Of a stretch of 42,500 bases of DNA, positions 26,990 through 37,669 are shown in pieces. Position numbers and translations under genes: made by a program. This stretch comes from Symbiodinium natans (lineage: Eukaryota; Sar; Dinophyceae; Suessiales; Symbiodiniaceae). The stretch covers positions 425,001-467,500 of the forward strand of contig CAJNDS010002212.1 of NCBI GenBank assembly GCA_905221605.1. Direction: 5' to 3'. Under the pieces are notes generated by a model. It saw nothing but the letters and a program-made list of their open reading frames with translations. It had not been told where the DNA came from and searched no databases. Numbering within the stretch: the stretch's first letter is position 1; every line of letters begins with the position of its first letter.

Positions 26990-27075
26990 ATGTACGTATG
27001 TATATACATAAATAGATGTTTATTTATTTATTTATCTATTTATTTAGTTATATATATATATATACGTATATCATA
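26990..27075. repeat. AT-rich simple-sequence tract
   Basis: Runs of ATAC, TATT/TTTA and TATA units. A 94-codon ORF through it (26849-27133) is an artefact of the low-complexity sequence. Confidence 0.85.
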
Positions 27076-27175
27076 TGTATATGTAAGCAATCAGAAGTAT
27101 TCACGTTGGTGCATAGTTACTATAGTAATCTAACACGACGCCCTTGTACCGCATGAGAAATATTGAAAGTCACAT

Positions 27176-27384
27176 CTACTTGGATGCAAGGTACTTTTTA
27201 ACCAATTACAACTGTACTTGTAACTGTACTTATTACCACATTAGGGCACTTAAGGGGCGTATAAGTGGGCTATAAGTACAGTTATAATTGGTTAATATGT
27301 ACCCTAAACCCTAAACCCTAAACCCCAAACCCTAAACCCTAAACCCTAAACCCTGGCTAATAAGTACCGTGAACCTCCGAGTAG
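27176..27384. mobile_element. MITE family 1, copy A, interrupted by a telomere array
   Basis: The terminal arm begins CTACTTGGATGCAAGGTACTT and the end reads AAGTACCGTGAACCTCCGAG plus TAG, its inverse. The core shares TTAGGGCACTTAAGGGGC with the other copies. At 27301-27354 a CCCTAAA array is inserted in the right arm, flanked on both sides by near-identical 15-base sequence of the form TKGYTAATAWGTACC. Confidence 0.82.
27301..27354. repeat. CCCTAAA array inside a MITE arm
   Basis: About seven CCCTAAA units, one CCCCAAA variant, within copy A of MITE family 1. Confidence 0.93.
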
Positions 27385-27476
27385 GCAAAACAGGGGGGGC
27401 GCCTGGTCACGTCAATGCCAGCCGTCGGGATGAGCGCTTCATCTGCCTTGACCAGGCTCCAGCAAGAGTTCGGGAG

Positions 27477-27625
27477 GTTTAGGGTTTAGGGTTTAGGGTT
27501 CAGGGTTTAGGGTTTAGGGTTTAGGGGTTCAGGGGTTTAGGGGTTTAGGGGTTTAGGGGTTTAGGGGTTTAGGGGTTTAGGGGTTTAGGGTTTAGGGGTT
27601 TAGGGTTCGGGGGTTTGGGGGTTTG
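27477..27625. repeat. TTTAGGG / TTTAGGGG array
   Basis: Five or six TTTAGGG units, then about eight of the eight-base variant TTTAGGGG, then decayed units. The clustered variant indicates local amplification rather than fresh telomerase copying. Confidence 0.9.
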
Positions 27626-27839
27626 GGGGCTTGAGGTTTGCAGGGGTGTTGGGTGTGGCGTTTCGGCCCCTAAACATCCCTGAACTTCTGATTCTTGAGG
27701 TCGGACCCGGGCTAGTGCCAACCCTAAACCCTAACCCTAAACCCAAAACCAAGAAGCCTCCGAAGCACCAGCCCTGGGCGGTTCTGCCTCCTTCTGGCCC
27801 AAGACTGCAGCCATGGCGTCAAAGGCCCAGGGAGGCTCA

Positions 27840-28470
27840 GAAACCCTAAACCCTGAACCCTAAACCTAAACCTAAACCCTAAACCCTTTTAAACCCGAAA
27901 CCGACCCGGAGGGGATAGGAGGTGATCTGGTTATAATGTACCGCCATGGGTTTTTCAATGCAGCCTATATGTGTATATACATTTAGTACTGCTAGTGATG
28001 TAATCAGACTAGATCACGGTCTAGTGCTTATTGCTGTCCTTGGCTGCTGCGCGCGTTCTTGTCGGAGAGCTCTGGAGGAGAAGGGCAAGGCAATCCTTGG
28101 AGACCTGGCCTTGCAGCCCTATCATGTACAATGCAAGCCCTTGAAACCATGCGACAACGATTGCACAATAAGATAAACCCTAAACCCTAAACCCTAAACC
28201 CTAAACCCTAAACCCACAACATGAGGAGGCTCCAACAGGCCTACCTAGCTTACACCGAGAAGTGCTGCAATGCAGCTTGGAGCCAGCTTCAGGCTAAGCA
28301 TGGCATTTGCAAAGGGGCTCCACCCTAAACCCGAAACCCTAAACCCCGAACCCAAAACAAAAAAACCCTAAACCCTAAACCTTAAACCCTGAACCCCTAA
28401 ACCCCTAAACCCTAAACCCTAAACCCTAAACCCTAAACCCTAAACCCTAAACCCCTAAACCCAAGGGCTT
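27840..28470. repeat. Cluster of CCCTAAA arrays
   Basis: Arrays at about 27842-27890, 28172-28216 and 28321-28465, all CCCTAAA with variants. They are separated by unique stretches of about 105-280 bases. The 76-codon ORF at 27946-28176 ends in the second array and shows no recognisable domain. Confidence 0.85.
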
Positions 28471-28922
28471 AGGGGGAAAAACGTGGCACGTAGGATTGCG
28501 CAGGGGTGCGCCTGGGGACAGCCACCCGGCTTCTTGCCAGCCGACTTGGTAAGATGTATCTTCATATTCCTCCAGGGGTGTCTTCGGCTTCAAGGCTCAC
28601 TTGGAAGATTGACTTACTGTAGTAAGTCGGGTGATGGGGATTATTCCAGGGTGGCTAGGGGGGGAACCAAGTAGACTTGCGAAGTCCACGTAGTGACACT
28701 AGCACCGCGCCGTGTGGGGTTTAGGGCATTGAGGCTTCAGGAATCCGCCGACCTTGGTGGCGTGTTGGATGGGTTTGAGGAGGTGAAAACTCCTTACCCC
28801 CCCAAAACGCGGGGGGGGGGGCGGGTAGGGGGGTCGGTGCACAATTTTTTCGTGGAGGACCCGCAGCGTAAACAGGCGGTTCAGCACAGGGGGGTAGGGG
28901 CACCTTCAGCAAATCGTTTTTC
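28471..28922. other. Gene-free region with hairpins
   Basis: Unique sequence with a small palindrome around GACTTACTGTAGTAAGTC (about 28610-28627) and a CCCCCC...GGGGGG hairpin near 28797-28820. The 122-codon ORF entering the poly-C tract is low-complexity. Confidence 0.5.
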
Positions 28923-29046
28923 GCCCCACCCACCCCCCCCCCTACCCCCCCCCCCACCCCCTCCCCACCCCCCCCCCCCACCCCCCCATCCCCCACCCCC
29001 CCCCACCCCCCCCCCCCCCCCGCCCCCCCCCCCCACCCCCACCCCT
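28923..29046. repeat. Poly-C / CCCCCA tract
   Basis: About 120 bases of nearly pure C with scattered A, T or G. The opposite strand is a long G-run array with strong quadruplex potential. Its length is probably unreliable in assemblies. Confidence 0.95.
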
Positions 29047-29269
29047 GTCTTTTTGGCTTGAGCTTGTCCTGGTGCGACCCCCTACCCCCCCCAAACGTTT
29101 CACAGAACTCTGCCGAGCAGGCTGGGATGATCTTCGAACCTCTCAACTATGCTCCAGCGGGGTCGGCGGCTTGAGCCGGAGGCTCTTAAATATATCGGGG
29201 TTGAGGCAAATCAGGACTCAGGCTTTGAGGTTTTTAGGGATTAGGGAAGCACCAGAGCAGGAAGAGCAA

Positions 29270-29310
29270 CCCTACACCCTAAACCCTAGAAACCCTAAAC
29301 CCTAAACCGA
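29270..29310. repeat. Short CCCTAAA array
   Basis: Five or so units, two of them variant. Confidence 0.8.
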
Positions 29311-29519
29311 CTGGGGCTTAGCATCGTGGAAGCCCTGAGCAGTCCTGACATTGAAAGATATGGACCTCGGCTGTCTCCGCAAGTCATCCAACCAGATGGT
29401 GGTGCCAGCTTGGGCACCCTAAACACACCATGGGGTCTCCCAAATCTGGGGGGGTACCCTCTGTTTGGGGTCCTGCAACAAAAAGGGGAGTATATACTAT
29501 ATATGCATACATATAATGA

Positions 29520-29582
29520 ATGAATTACTATATATATATTTATTTATTTATCTATTTCATATCTATCTGTCTATCTATTTTC
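29520..29582. repeat. TATA / TATT / TATC microsatellite
   Basis: AT-rich tetranucleotide runs similar in style to those at 26990-27075. Confidence 0.85.
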
Positions 29583-29887
29583 GGAAACTGATGGCGTCCC
29601 GAAAAAGGGCCATGAGATAGAGAACCGCAGACGTTGCTGGGCACAGCACTCGCCGCAGAAGCCACAGAACCAACTCAGCGGACAGGGGGGATGGATGTTC
29701 GGGTGCTTTTGCTCACGCCCTAGACGATGTTGCTTGGCGAGCCCTTGCATTGGCTCTTCTTGCGAAGACATCTCGATTGCCAGCGGCCGCTCTGAGAGTT
29801 GTGCAGCTTTGTCTTGCCAGCGTTGCTGGCTGGGACCTGCTTGGCCTCCGTGTCATCGCGGCCTTGGACCTCCACGTGAGGCTCTGC
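29583..29887. other. GC-rich unique sequence, possible exon remnant
   Basis: About 300 bases of GC-rich sequence with open frames in several phases. One plus-strand phase reads as an Ala/Leu-rich helical peptide, but no domain is recognised and it is cut by a foldback element on the right. It may be a gene fragment. Confidence 0.25.
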
Positions 29888-29995
29888 CCAGAGAGCCCCA
29901 TACCCCTTAATTAGGGGGTTATACCTCAATTTATATAGCTATCCTTAGTCTGACTCAAGGTCTTTTCCTTAGTTAAGGGGTATGGGGCTCTTTGG
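29888..29995. mobile_element. Foldback element (solo)
   Basis: The left arm CCAGAGAGCCCCATACCCCT and following TTAA pair with the right arm, which ends TTAAGGGGTATGGGGCTCTT and TGG, with one mismatch near the tip. The centre is AT-rich. Confidence 0.8.
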
Positions 29996-30255
29996 GTGAC
30001 GGGTTGTTGAAACCCGTGGTGCAGCTGGAGCAAAACGTGCATTGAAGTGGCAGTTGGCGCACGTTTTCTGTATCGCGAGCAGGCCGCAGTGTGCTACCGC
30101 CACCTCCTCCACTGGAGCTCGCCTTTCTTTTCGCTTCAGAGGTGGGGCACAGAAGGCCAGCACATACAAGCTGCTGAGGTGGGCCCGGCTGCGCGGCTAC
30201 TTCTCCAAGGTTGTCTCTGAGGCTCAGGAGGTTCAGCTCCCTGGCATGACCCAAG

Positions 30256-30299
30256 AGTTAGGGTTTAGGGTTTAGGGTTTAGGATTTAGGGTTTAGGGC
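30256..30299. repeat. TTTAGGG array
   Basis: Six units, one with a substitution. It follows 250 bases of GC-rich unique sequence (29996-30255) with an open plus-strand frame that I cannot identify. Confidence 0.88.
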
Positions 30300-30504
30300 T
30301 CACATCATCTTGATATCATGCTCCATTCATGCCATCCTGCTGCGTTCGATGCCTGGGTCTTCTCGCGCTCCACCTTCTGAGAGCCTGCGCAGCAACTGCA
30401 CAACTGCGTAGGATGACCGTGCAAGTCGACGGCAGTTCAAAGCAGCTCACGGCAGCACACTGCATATGTTCTGGCTCAGATGGTGGTGCGACTTGATAGA
30501 TAGA

Positions 30505-30607
30505 TGGTGGTTTCTCTAAACTATGGTCCCTTTTGGGGTACCCCAAGCAAAAGGGGCCGCCTTGTAATTTGGACCCCAAAAGGGACCGTAATTTAGAGAA
30601 ATCACCA
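30505..30607. mobile_element. Foldback element (solo)
   Basis: The left arm begins TGGTGGTTTCTCTAAACTAT and continues GGTCCCTTTTGGGGT. The right arm, ending TTTAGAGAAATCACCA, is its inverse with few mismatches over about 33 bases. The loop is about 35 bases. Confidence 0.82.
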
Positions 30608-33299
30608 GATGAAGTGACCAACCAGGTTGAGAAGGACTCACAATGCCCTCAGGGCCCGGCAAAGTGACTCAGCAGCCATAGAGGGCGATCACCTCGGCAA
30701 AGCGGTGCACTGGATGTGGCGTGGGAGTATAAGGATCCTGATAGTCCGGGCTGAACCCGAAGTACCGCATAAGAACAGGCACGAGAAGCAAAGTGGGGCG
30801 CGGGCGCAGCGGCGGGCAGAATCCGTGAAGCACTGGCCGAGCACCATGGCATCTGCCAGTGGACCCGCCTCGAAGGGGTTGAGGGTCTAAGGTTTAAGTT
30901 TTAGGGCTGAGAGTTTTAGGGTCGCGCATGGAGCATGAGTATGCTCCAACCCAAAGGGCCTACCCTTCAAGCATTCTGACAACCATCTACAAGCAGGGTA
31001 TACCAGGGGTTCCACTGCGTAGTTATGTAAGCAATAGGGCAAGATAACTCGTATTCCACACTGGCACCCAGGCCGGGACATGAATCCGCCAAAGTCAATT
31101 CAGCGAGAAGGAAATGCCCACGGGTAGCTGGAGCAGAGCTCCCATTGTGACTCTCTCAGCTTGGGGGCCGGAGCTTCTCAGGGTTGACTTGCACCAAGAT
31201 TGGGCTTAGGGTTTAGGGTTTGGGGTTTATGGTTTCGGGTTCGGGGTTTAGGGTTCAATAATCAAAACTTCAGGGCCCCTCTCGGGAATCATGGGGGGCC
31301 ATGGCCCCAGAGCCCTGGTCACCCTACCCTCATTCAAAAAACAAAACCTCACACCCGCCTACCCCACTCCCCCCCCCCTCCACCCCCCCCCCCCCTTCCC
31401 CATTGTCTATGTACCTAAGTTAGGCACAGGAAATGACCCCCGAAACAAACCCGAACCCTAAACCCCCAAATCCCTAAACCCTGACCCCTAAACCCTAAAC
31501 CCCCAAAATCCATAAACCCTCAACCGCTTGATGTGGCCTCCAGCTTCCACCAAACAATGCTGGCGCAAAGACCACAGCCTGCTCCTGCGAGCAGCTGCAC
31601 CTTCGAGGATCAGGGTTTTTGGGAGCTTAGGGTTTCAGGGGTTGGGGATTACGGTTGAGGTTGAGGGGCTAGGGTTAGGGGTTTAGGGCTTGAGTTTAGG
31701 GGTTGGGGTCTAGGGTTTAGTGCAAGCTGGGCGCGTTTAGGGGTTCTGGGTTGCTGTTGGGAACTTAAACTGCCGCGGGAAGGAAGCTTTACATTAATTG
31801 CCACATTCCCATATGTTACAATTTAACTTGGTGAACAACAACCAGCTGATAGCAGGGTTGAAGGGGTGGGTTAATAGTTCAGGCATTTGAGGGTTGTCTA
31901 GGGTGGGTTTTGAGGGTTGTTTCGGGCTCTTCTTCAATCAACTTCAACCGTGCTGTTACCCGGTTTAGGGGATTTGGGCTTTAGGGCTTGTCATGGGGTT
32001 GGTTCATGTTTCTGGGGCTTGGGAGGGGGTGGTTGGGTAAACGCAATGGCCCGTATTGACAACTCCGACACCCATCACCACACATCTTTTGAGTTCAGGA
32101 TTTTGGCAGTTTGTGGGCTAGATCCTGAACCCCAACAAGCCCTGAAACCGGCACACTGGATATAAGCTTCTGGGGTTTCGGGTTTAGGGCTTGGGGTTTT
32201 GGGTTTAGGGTTTGGGGATTAGGGCTTAGGGTACGGGGCTTAGAGTCTCAGGGTGTGTTTAGGGGGTCCCCGGGGCCGCCGACGATGGAGTGGGCGCCGG
32301 TGATGTAGCGCATGAGGATCACGCCAAGAGCCTCGTCTTCGCGCTTGCAGCGCAAGGAGCCCGGAAACTTGAGTTTAGGGTTTAGGGTTTGGTTAGGGTC
32401 TATAGGGTTTAGGGTTTCGGGTTTAAGGCTTTATTCGGGTTTAGGGTTTGGGGTTTAGGTCTTGAGGTTTGTTCTGAATGAGGTACCCCCCGTAGCTGAC
32501 CCCAGTGTTCAGCCCGACGACATGCCGGGACCAGGAAGAACTTGGGCCAGGCATACTGGGTGGATGCCCCTCCCCCCCCCCCAACCCCAGCCCGCCCCCA
32601 TCATCCTCCTGCCGCACTCGCCACCTCTCCCCACCCTCTCTGCTGTGCCCCGGGCTGATCATCAACCCTAAACCTTAAACCCTACACCCTAAACCCCAAA
32701 GCGAAGTTACCGGGTGCCCCACCCAGAGGACAAGGAGGCCCAAACAGGCAGCGCGGACACTGCGCCTGAAGCCCGCTGCTGCCAGCCGTGTCTGCCTGCG
32801 CTTGTGCGGTGGTTTTACGGTTTAGGATGTAGGGTTTAGGTTTTGTTAGTGCAATGAGCCCTTGCTCTACGGAAAGGTGGTTAGGTTTAGGGCCGTTTAG
32901 GGTTTACGGCTGAGGGTTCACGAAGTTTGTAGCGTTCAGGGTATGGAGAGCGGAACTCAGTCAACACGGAAACCACATGGCAGTTGCGCGAAGAGCCTGA
33001 AACCCTCCACTGGTGAATGCGAAGCCGTTAAACCTGTATCAATACAAACCAATGCCCAAAAAACTCCTCCACCATGACCTTTCCCCCACTTGCATGCCCG
33101 AAACCCCAAAAATAAACAAACGTGCGCTTCTCTGATTTTGTTGGTGAAGGAGCCACTCTCTTTGGACTCCCTGAGCCGCCCATCCCTTCGGGATGGAGCC
33201 GTCCACTAACGGGCCAAAGCAGGTCCCCGGCTGGCTTTCTCCAGGGGTACCGCAATGTTCCTAGCCCGACTGAGTCAAGCTCAGTCTGAAAATGTAATG
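30608..33299. other. Gene-free region with scattered telomere-like words
   Basis: Mostly unique sequence with short or decayed arrays near 31203-31260 (TTTAGGG), 31454-31510 (CCCTAAA), 31620-31720, 32170-32250 and 32375-32460 (TTTAGGG), and 32664-32700 (CCCTAAA). A poly-C tract lies at about 31370-31396. Short ORFs in several frames show no domain or composition suggesting a gene. Confidence 0.6.
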
Positions 33300-33400
33300 T
33301 AGGGGTCTTAATAATTAGAATAGGCTTTTGGGGGTTCTTATAGCATAGTTCTATAGGAACCCTAAGGGAATACCATTAGTAATTTTTCCTAAACCCCTAT
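33300..33400. mobile_element. MITE family 2, copy 1
   Basis: Begins TAGGGGTCTTAATAATTAGA and ends in the imperfect inverse AGTAATTTTTCCTAAACCCC followed by TAT. Related to 33964-34063 in ends, length and internal CCNTRAGGGAAT motif. Confidence 0.65.
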
Positions 33401-33536
33401 CGGAGGGTGCCGAAATTATGAAGCTTTGTCATCTGCCCACGTCTGGAGTGGTCGGTCACTGGCGCGGCATGTTTCCCACTGCTGCCATGGCCTTGGCTTC
33501 TGGGCAGCCAGGGGAAGACGCAAGAGATTCGCGCAT

Positions 33537-33684
33537 CCACTTGGAGGTCCAGGGTACTTACTAACCCAAGAAGAACTGCGCTTATGACCCATTTATAACC
33601 ATATTAGGGCACTTAAGGGGCTTATGAGTTGGCTATAAGTACAGCTGTTGTTAGGTTAATAAGTACCCTGAACCTCCATGTAAG
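33537..33684. mobile_element. MITE family 1, copy B (uninterrupted)
   Basis: Arms CCACTTGGAGGTCCAGGGTACTT (left) and AAGTACCCTGAACCTCC (right). The core contains ATTAGGGCACTTAAGGGGC. No telomere array inside, so it shows the empty state of the sites interrupted in copies A and D. Confidence 0.82.
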
Positions 33685-33963
33685 GCCCGAGCTGTGTCGG
33701 CAAGCACTGCGCGAATTCCTTGAAAGTTTGGTGGCATCTGCTCATTGGGGAAGTGACAAAGCTGCCGGGCAAGCTCGCACTCGAGATGGCCCCCCCAGAG
33801 GGCTGAGGGCTCGTCCAGTCTCAACTTCTGCGCAACTCGGTAGTGGTCTGACAAGCAGCGGCTTGCGCAACGCGCTACAACCAGGTTCACTGGTCCGAAG
33901 CACGTGGCCTAGGCCATGTGACTCCATCTCGAGCAGGAGCTTCAATACCTCTGGCATGTGATA

Positions 33964-34063
33964 TCGGGGCCTAAATAATTGGAACAGGGTTTTGGGGGGT
34001 CATTTTAGTACAATTACAAAGGGACCATGAGGGAATGCTATTCGTAATTATTCCGACCCCTAT
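33964..34063. mobile_element. MITE family 2, copy 2
   Basis: Begins CGGGGCCTAAATAATTGG and ends with the inverse CGTAATTATTCCGACCCCTA. About 100 bases, no ORF. The two copies lie about 560 bases apart with MITE family 1 copy B between them. Confidence 0.65.
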
Positions 34064-34400
34064 AATACTGTGTGCATTGCGGGGAGGGAGAGAGGAAGCC
34101 AGGTCTCTGAGACCCGGGCTGTGGGGTACTGCTTACATCGGCAGCACACTCTCACGACGCTGCAGTAGGAGTTCGCCTGCAAGCATTGGCGCCATGGCGC
34201 ATGATGAGGTTCTTCCAGACATGGCTGTTTTAAACTAACTCTAAACCCTAAACATCCAAGCCCTAAAACCCTAGAATCAATCCTCTCTTTTGTACTACCC
34301 GAAAGAACACCCGAAAAGGGCCTCTGGCACAATGCCCCGATCTCGGAGCTGGTGCAGCAGTTCCTCGTGTGACTCGGAACCCACGTTGCATCTGCTTGTA

Positions 34401-34891
34401 TCTAGGTTTAGGGTTTAGGGTTTAGGGTTTAGGGTTTAGGGCTAGTGAAGGTTTTGAGCGTTTAGAGTTTAGAGTCCGCCCAGCCCCCCCCACCCACCCC
34501 GTCCCCCAATCCACAACGAAACGGCGGCATGCAGTGCAGACCCACTGAACGCGCACACGCTCATCCCTGCGCGCGCACTCACCTCAGCCTTTCTCTTCCT
34601 TCCCGAAGGTGCTCTCCAGTAGTAGGGTTAAGGGTTAAGGGTTTAGGGATTAGGGTTAAGGGTCTAGGGTTTAGGGTCTAGGGTTTAAGGTGTAGGGTTT
34701 AAGGTTTAGGGTTTAAGGTGTAAACAGCATGAAGGGCCCCGGCGAGAGCTCGCTGCCAGTGCTGCGCAAAGCCACACAGGCCTCGAAGCTGCGCAAAGAG
34801 CACGCGTGAGAACCCCATTGCACCCCCAGAGGACAAAGAAGTATTCTTGTTGAGTTTATATAGGGTTTAGGGTTTAGGGTTTAGGGTTTAC
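34401..34891. repeat. TTTAGGG arrays, partly degenerate
   Basis: Arrays at 34401-34442, 34623-34725 (TTAAGGG, TCTAGGG and GTTTAAGG variants) and 34862-34891 (exact). The 180-base stretch 34443-34622 is unique and C-rich. Confidence 0.85.
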
Positions 34892-35704
34892 CAGGTCTCC
34901 GAGACCTGGTCCCACGTCAACCAGAAGAATGGCAAAAGGTGCAGAATCATCCGCAGACGAATCATCAGCGCAACAGCAGCTAACCGCAGCTAAAGCTGCA
35001 AATGATATATACATATATATCGTAAATCCCCATATCATGATGCGGCCGGCGTCGCAATAGCCAAGTTGATCCTCACTATAATCGGGATCATCCGGAGAAC
35101 AGCCACATTGGAGCAAGTCCTATAAGCCCTATAAGCCCTATAAGCCCTAAGCCCTAACACTCGGAGCTGGAAGGACCAGTACAGTCTTGGCGTCTACTCG
35201 GAGCAGCTATGACAGCAATCAGGCTGCTGGAGCCGCTGACATCCCACCGACAGCAGCAAAGCTTGGGCTGGGACTTATGAGATCGTAGTAGACATGCTCA
35301 TCAAGCTCGAAGCCTGTGTTGGGGCTGGCAGCTTTTACGGGCATGGCACGGGTGTGCTCTCGAGACGCAAGGGCAACTACATGCTCACTATGGCGAAGAC
35401 GAACAAACAAACAGACAGGGGTTCTGAACCCTTCCGTCTCCTGCCGCACGCATCTCTTTCAAAACGGCCAAGGCAGCATCGTGACCTGAGGTGCTGCAAC
35501 TTAGCTTTCCATCATTAGAAATTAGAAGTTTCCTTGCCGAAGGTGGCACTCAGAATCGGACTTTGGCAGTTGATGCATGCTTCGACCAGCGCGGTGTACA
35601 CGGCGTTGTCCGGCTTTATGCCGTTCTGCTGCATTTCTGCCGACGCTTGCAGGGCCTGCAGCACTGCAGCTTCAAGCTGCGAGCTGCGCAAGAGGATCTA
35701 GGGG
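34892..35704. other. Gene-free unique sequence
   Basis: Contains a short run of CCCTATAAG units near 35118-35150 and otherwise unique sequence. The ORFs of 74-114 codons here have no recognisable features. Confidence 0.5.
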
Positions 35705-35856
35705 GTACTTGGAGGTTCATGGTACTTATTAATAAAAAACCAACAGTACTTAAAACATCTTATAACCCACTTATAAGCCCCTTGAGTGCCCTAATATGGT
35801 TATACCTGCAAGTACAGTTCTTATTGGGTCAATAAGTATCATGAACTTCCAAGTAG
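35705..35856. mobile_element. MITE family 1, copy C (inverted core)
   Basis: Starts TACTTGGAGGTTCATGGTAC and ends with the inverse ending ATGAACTTCCAAGTAG. The core is the reverse complement of the other copies (GCCCCTTGAGTGCCCTAATA). No telomere array inside. Confidence 0.85.
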
Positions 35857-36366
35857 CGGGGTAACTGTCATGAGCCGCGGGTGCCCATTGCATGCAAATC
35901 CTGCCTGCGCACACTGCCCGCGCTTCCCGAGGTTGCTGATGAGCCTGGCAAAAACACCCCAATTGGGGCGGGGCCAGGTTGCCAGGCATCTTAAATAGCG
36001 CCACGTGTAGAGCATTGTAAAGCGGTGCCACAGGTATGGCAGGTCCAAATGCGGCCTTGTATAGACACGTCTCTCATGAGCTGCTGAGAGGTGCGCATTC
36101 TTTCCTGCAGGGGTAAACAACAAACTGGTTGGTTCCAGTTCCAGAGTTCAGTGTCAGAAGCCTCCGACCACTTTCCCGCAGCTGTGCTCTGAAGTCACGC
36201 TGACCTTGGGAAGGGAAGAGGAGCAAAACCCCTAAACCCGAAACCCTAAACCCTAAACAAGCTTGCTTTTCCCCGCCTTCCCTGAACAAAAAAACAGGCC
36301 CCCGGCACAGGTTGCGATGCCCGGCTGCTCGGTGGGGCAAGCGCTGCCCCACCATCGATAGTCGCC
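35857..36366. other. Gene-free unique sequence with a short CCCTAAA array
   Basis: A brief CCCTAAA array lies at 36230-36259. Two minus-strand ORFs of 93-94 codons overlap here without recognisable motifs. No gene supported. Confidence 0.5.
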
Positions 36367-36545
36367 TTACTTGGAGGTTCAGGGTTTAGGGTTTAGGGTT
36401 TAGGGTTTACTTACTAACCCAATAATAACTGTACCTAGAACCCAATGATAACCATATGTGGGCACTTCAGGGGCTTAAAGTGGGTTATGAGTAAGGATAT
36501 AACATGTTATAACTTGGTTCATAAGTACCATGAACCTCCAAGTAG
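36367..36545. mobile_element. MITE family 1, copy D, interrupted by a telomere array
   Basis: Left arm CTTACTTGGAGGTTCAGGG, then TTTAGGG units to about 36412, then the arm resumes at TACTTACTAACCC. The right end AAGTACCATGAACCTCCAAG plus TAG is intact. Relative to copy B the array sits between GGG and TAC of the arm. Confidence 0.85.
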
Positions 36546-36609
36546 GCTTTGATTAGGGCCTGACCTTGCCTGGGCTTTCCTGGGCGACCTCTGGCTGTGC
36601 TTCCTCTTA

Positions 36610-36719
36610 CTGTTGGTTAGCCGGGAATGAGGGAATGAGGTACCCTATATATTAAAGGGTATATAGAATATGCAGGGCCGTAATTCCCTCATTCCCTGCT
36701 AACCAACAGTGAGCAGCAG
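36610..36719. mobile_element. Foldback element related to 26016-26177
   Basis: The left arm starts CTGTTGGTTAGCCGGGAATG and continues AGGGAAT. The right arm is its inverse, ending GCTAACCAACAG, with one extra base in the left arm. The loop is AT-rich with TATATA. Confidence 0.85.
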
Positions 36720-36825
36720 CTGGGGCACGCGCTGGTGGGTGGCTTGGTTGGCGTCTGCGGCGCCATGCCAAGCAGCCGCCCGGCGTGCTCTTGTAGGCTC
36801 GTTTCTGGGGGCTTTACGAAAACAT

Positions 36826-36911
36826 GGGGCCCTAAAATAGACCCCAAATAGTAGGATCCCCACATAATAAGGACCCCAATAAGGTCCCCGAATATAAACC
36901 CTCATAGGGTG
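36826..36911 (-). repeat. Dispersed repeat, first copy
   Basis: The minus strand reads TATGAGGGTTTATATTCGGG at the start and GGGGATCCTACT in the middle. It aligns in order with 40164-40263 on the plus strand. Many GGGGT/CCCC blocks; no ORF. Confidence 0.55.
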
Positions 36912-37669
36912 CCATGAATCGTTTGAGTGGTAGCCCGGCTGTTGGTTCAAATTAGGGTCCTCCCTCTTGGGGTCATTCCTAGGAGGGGAACGCAAGCTAC
37001 CTAGACCAACCTCGAAAAGAATTGCACAAGCATGGCAGGTGGGGAGATGTAGCCAAAAGCTGCGCACAGAATCAGCCCTGGTATCAACCCTCAACATGCT
37101 CACAGAACCGCAGCAGACAGAAGTTCCGGCCTGGCGTGAAGCTGCCCAACAAGAAACGCCGCGAAGGCCGCATGCTCTGAGGGCCTGTGCAGCATCCTAT
37201 TTGGCACATGACTCAGAGGGCTCCCCCTGCCCCTCCCCTCACTAAAGCAAAAAGCTCCACTTACCTTTGAATCGAGCCCTTCACTAGGGGAGAACCTCGG
37301 GGGCGAGGATCCAGTGGGGGGCGCATCCAAATGACCGCACTTGCTGGTACCTTCGACTGATGCCAGAATAGGGGCGAGCAAGCTCACAACAATTCAAGGG
37401 TTTACGGTTTAGGGTTTAGGGTTCCCTGAACTCTGAGGCCTAAACCCCTAAACCCCAAACCCTAAAAAGCCAAACCCTACAAGCTCTACCCGAACGTTCA
37501 AAGATACCCTCTAAGCTTTAAGCCCTGAGCCCAAAAGATCCCCCCAAGGTTTAACGATTGGGACTGTTTGGGGATTTGGGGTCACCAAAGACATCCAACC
37601 CAAAAGTTGAACATAAACCTCCCAGAAACCACCGCAAGCCCTATAAGCAAGCCCACAACAGAAAGCCCT
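36912..37669. other. Gene-free region
   Basis: Unique sequence followed from 37396 by a short TTTAGGG array and then by decayed CCCTAAA-like words. ORFs on both strands near 36967-37387 overlap each other and show no domain. Confidence 0.5.

Noticed and set aside
26849-27133. 94-codon ORF
   Set aside because: Runs through AT-rich simple repeats and has no domain.
28693-29061. 122-codon proline-rich protein
   Set aside because: The proline run is only translation of the poly-C tract.
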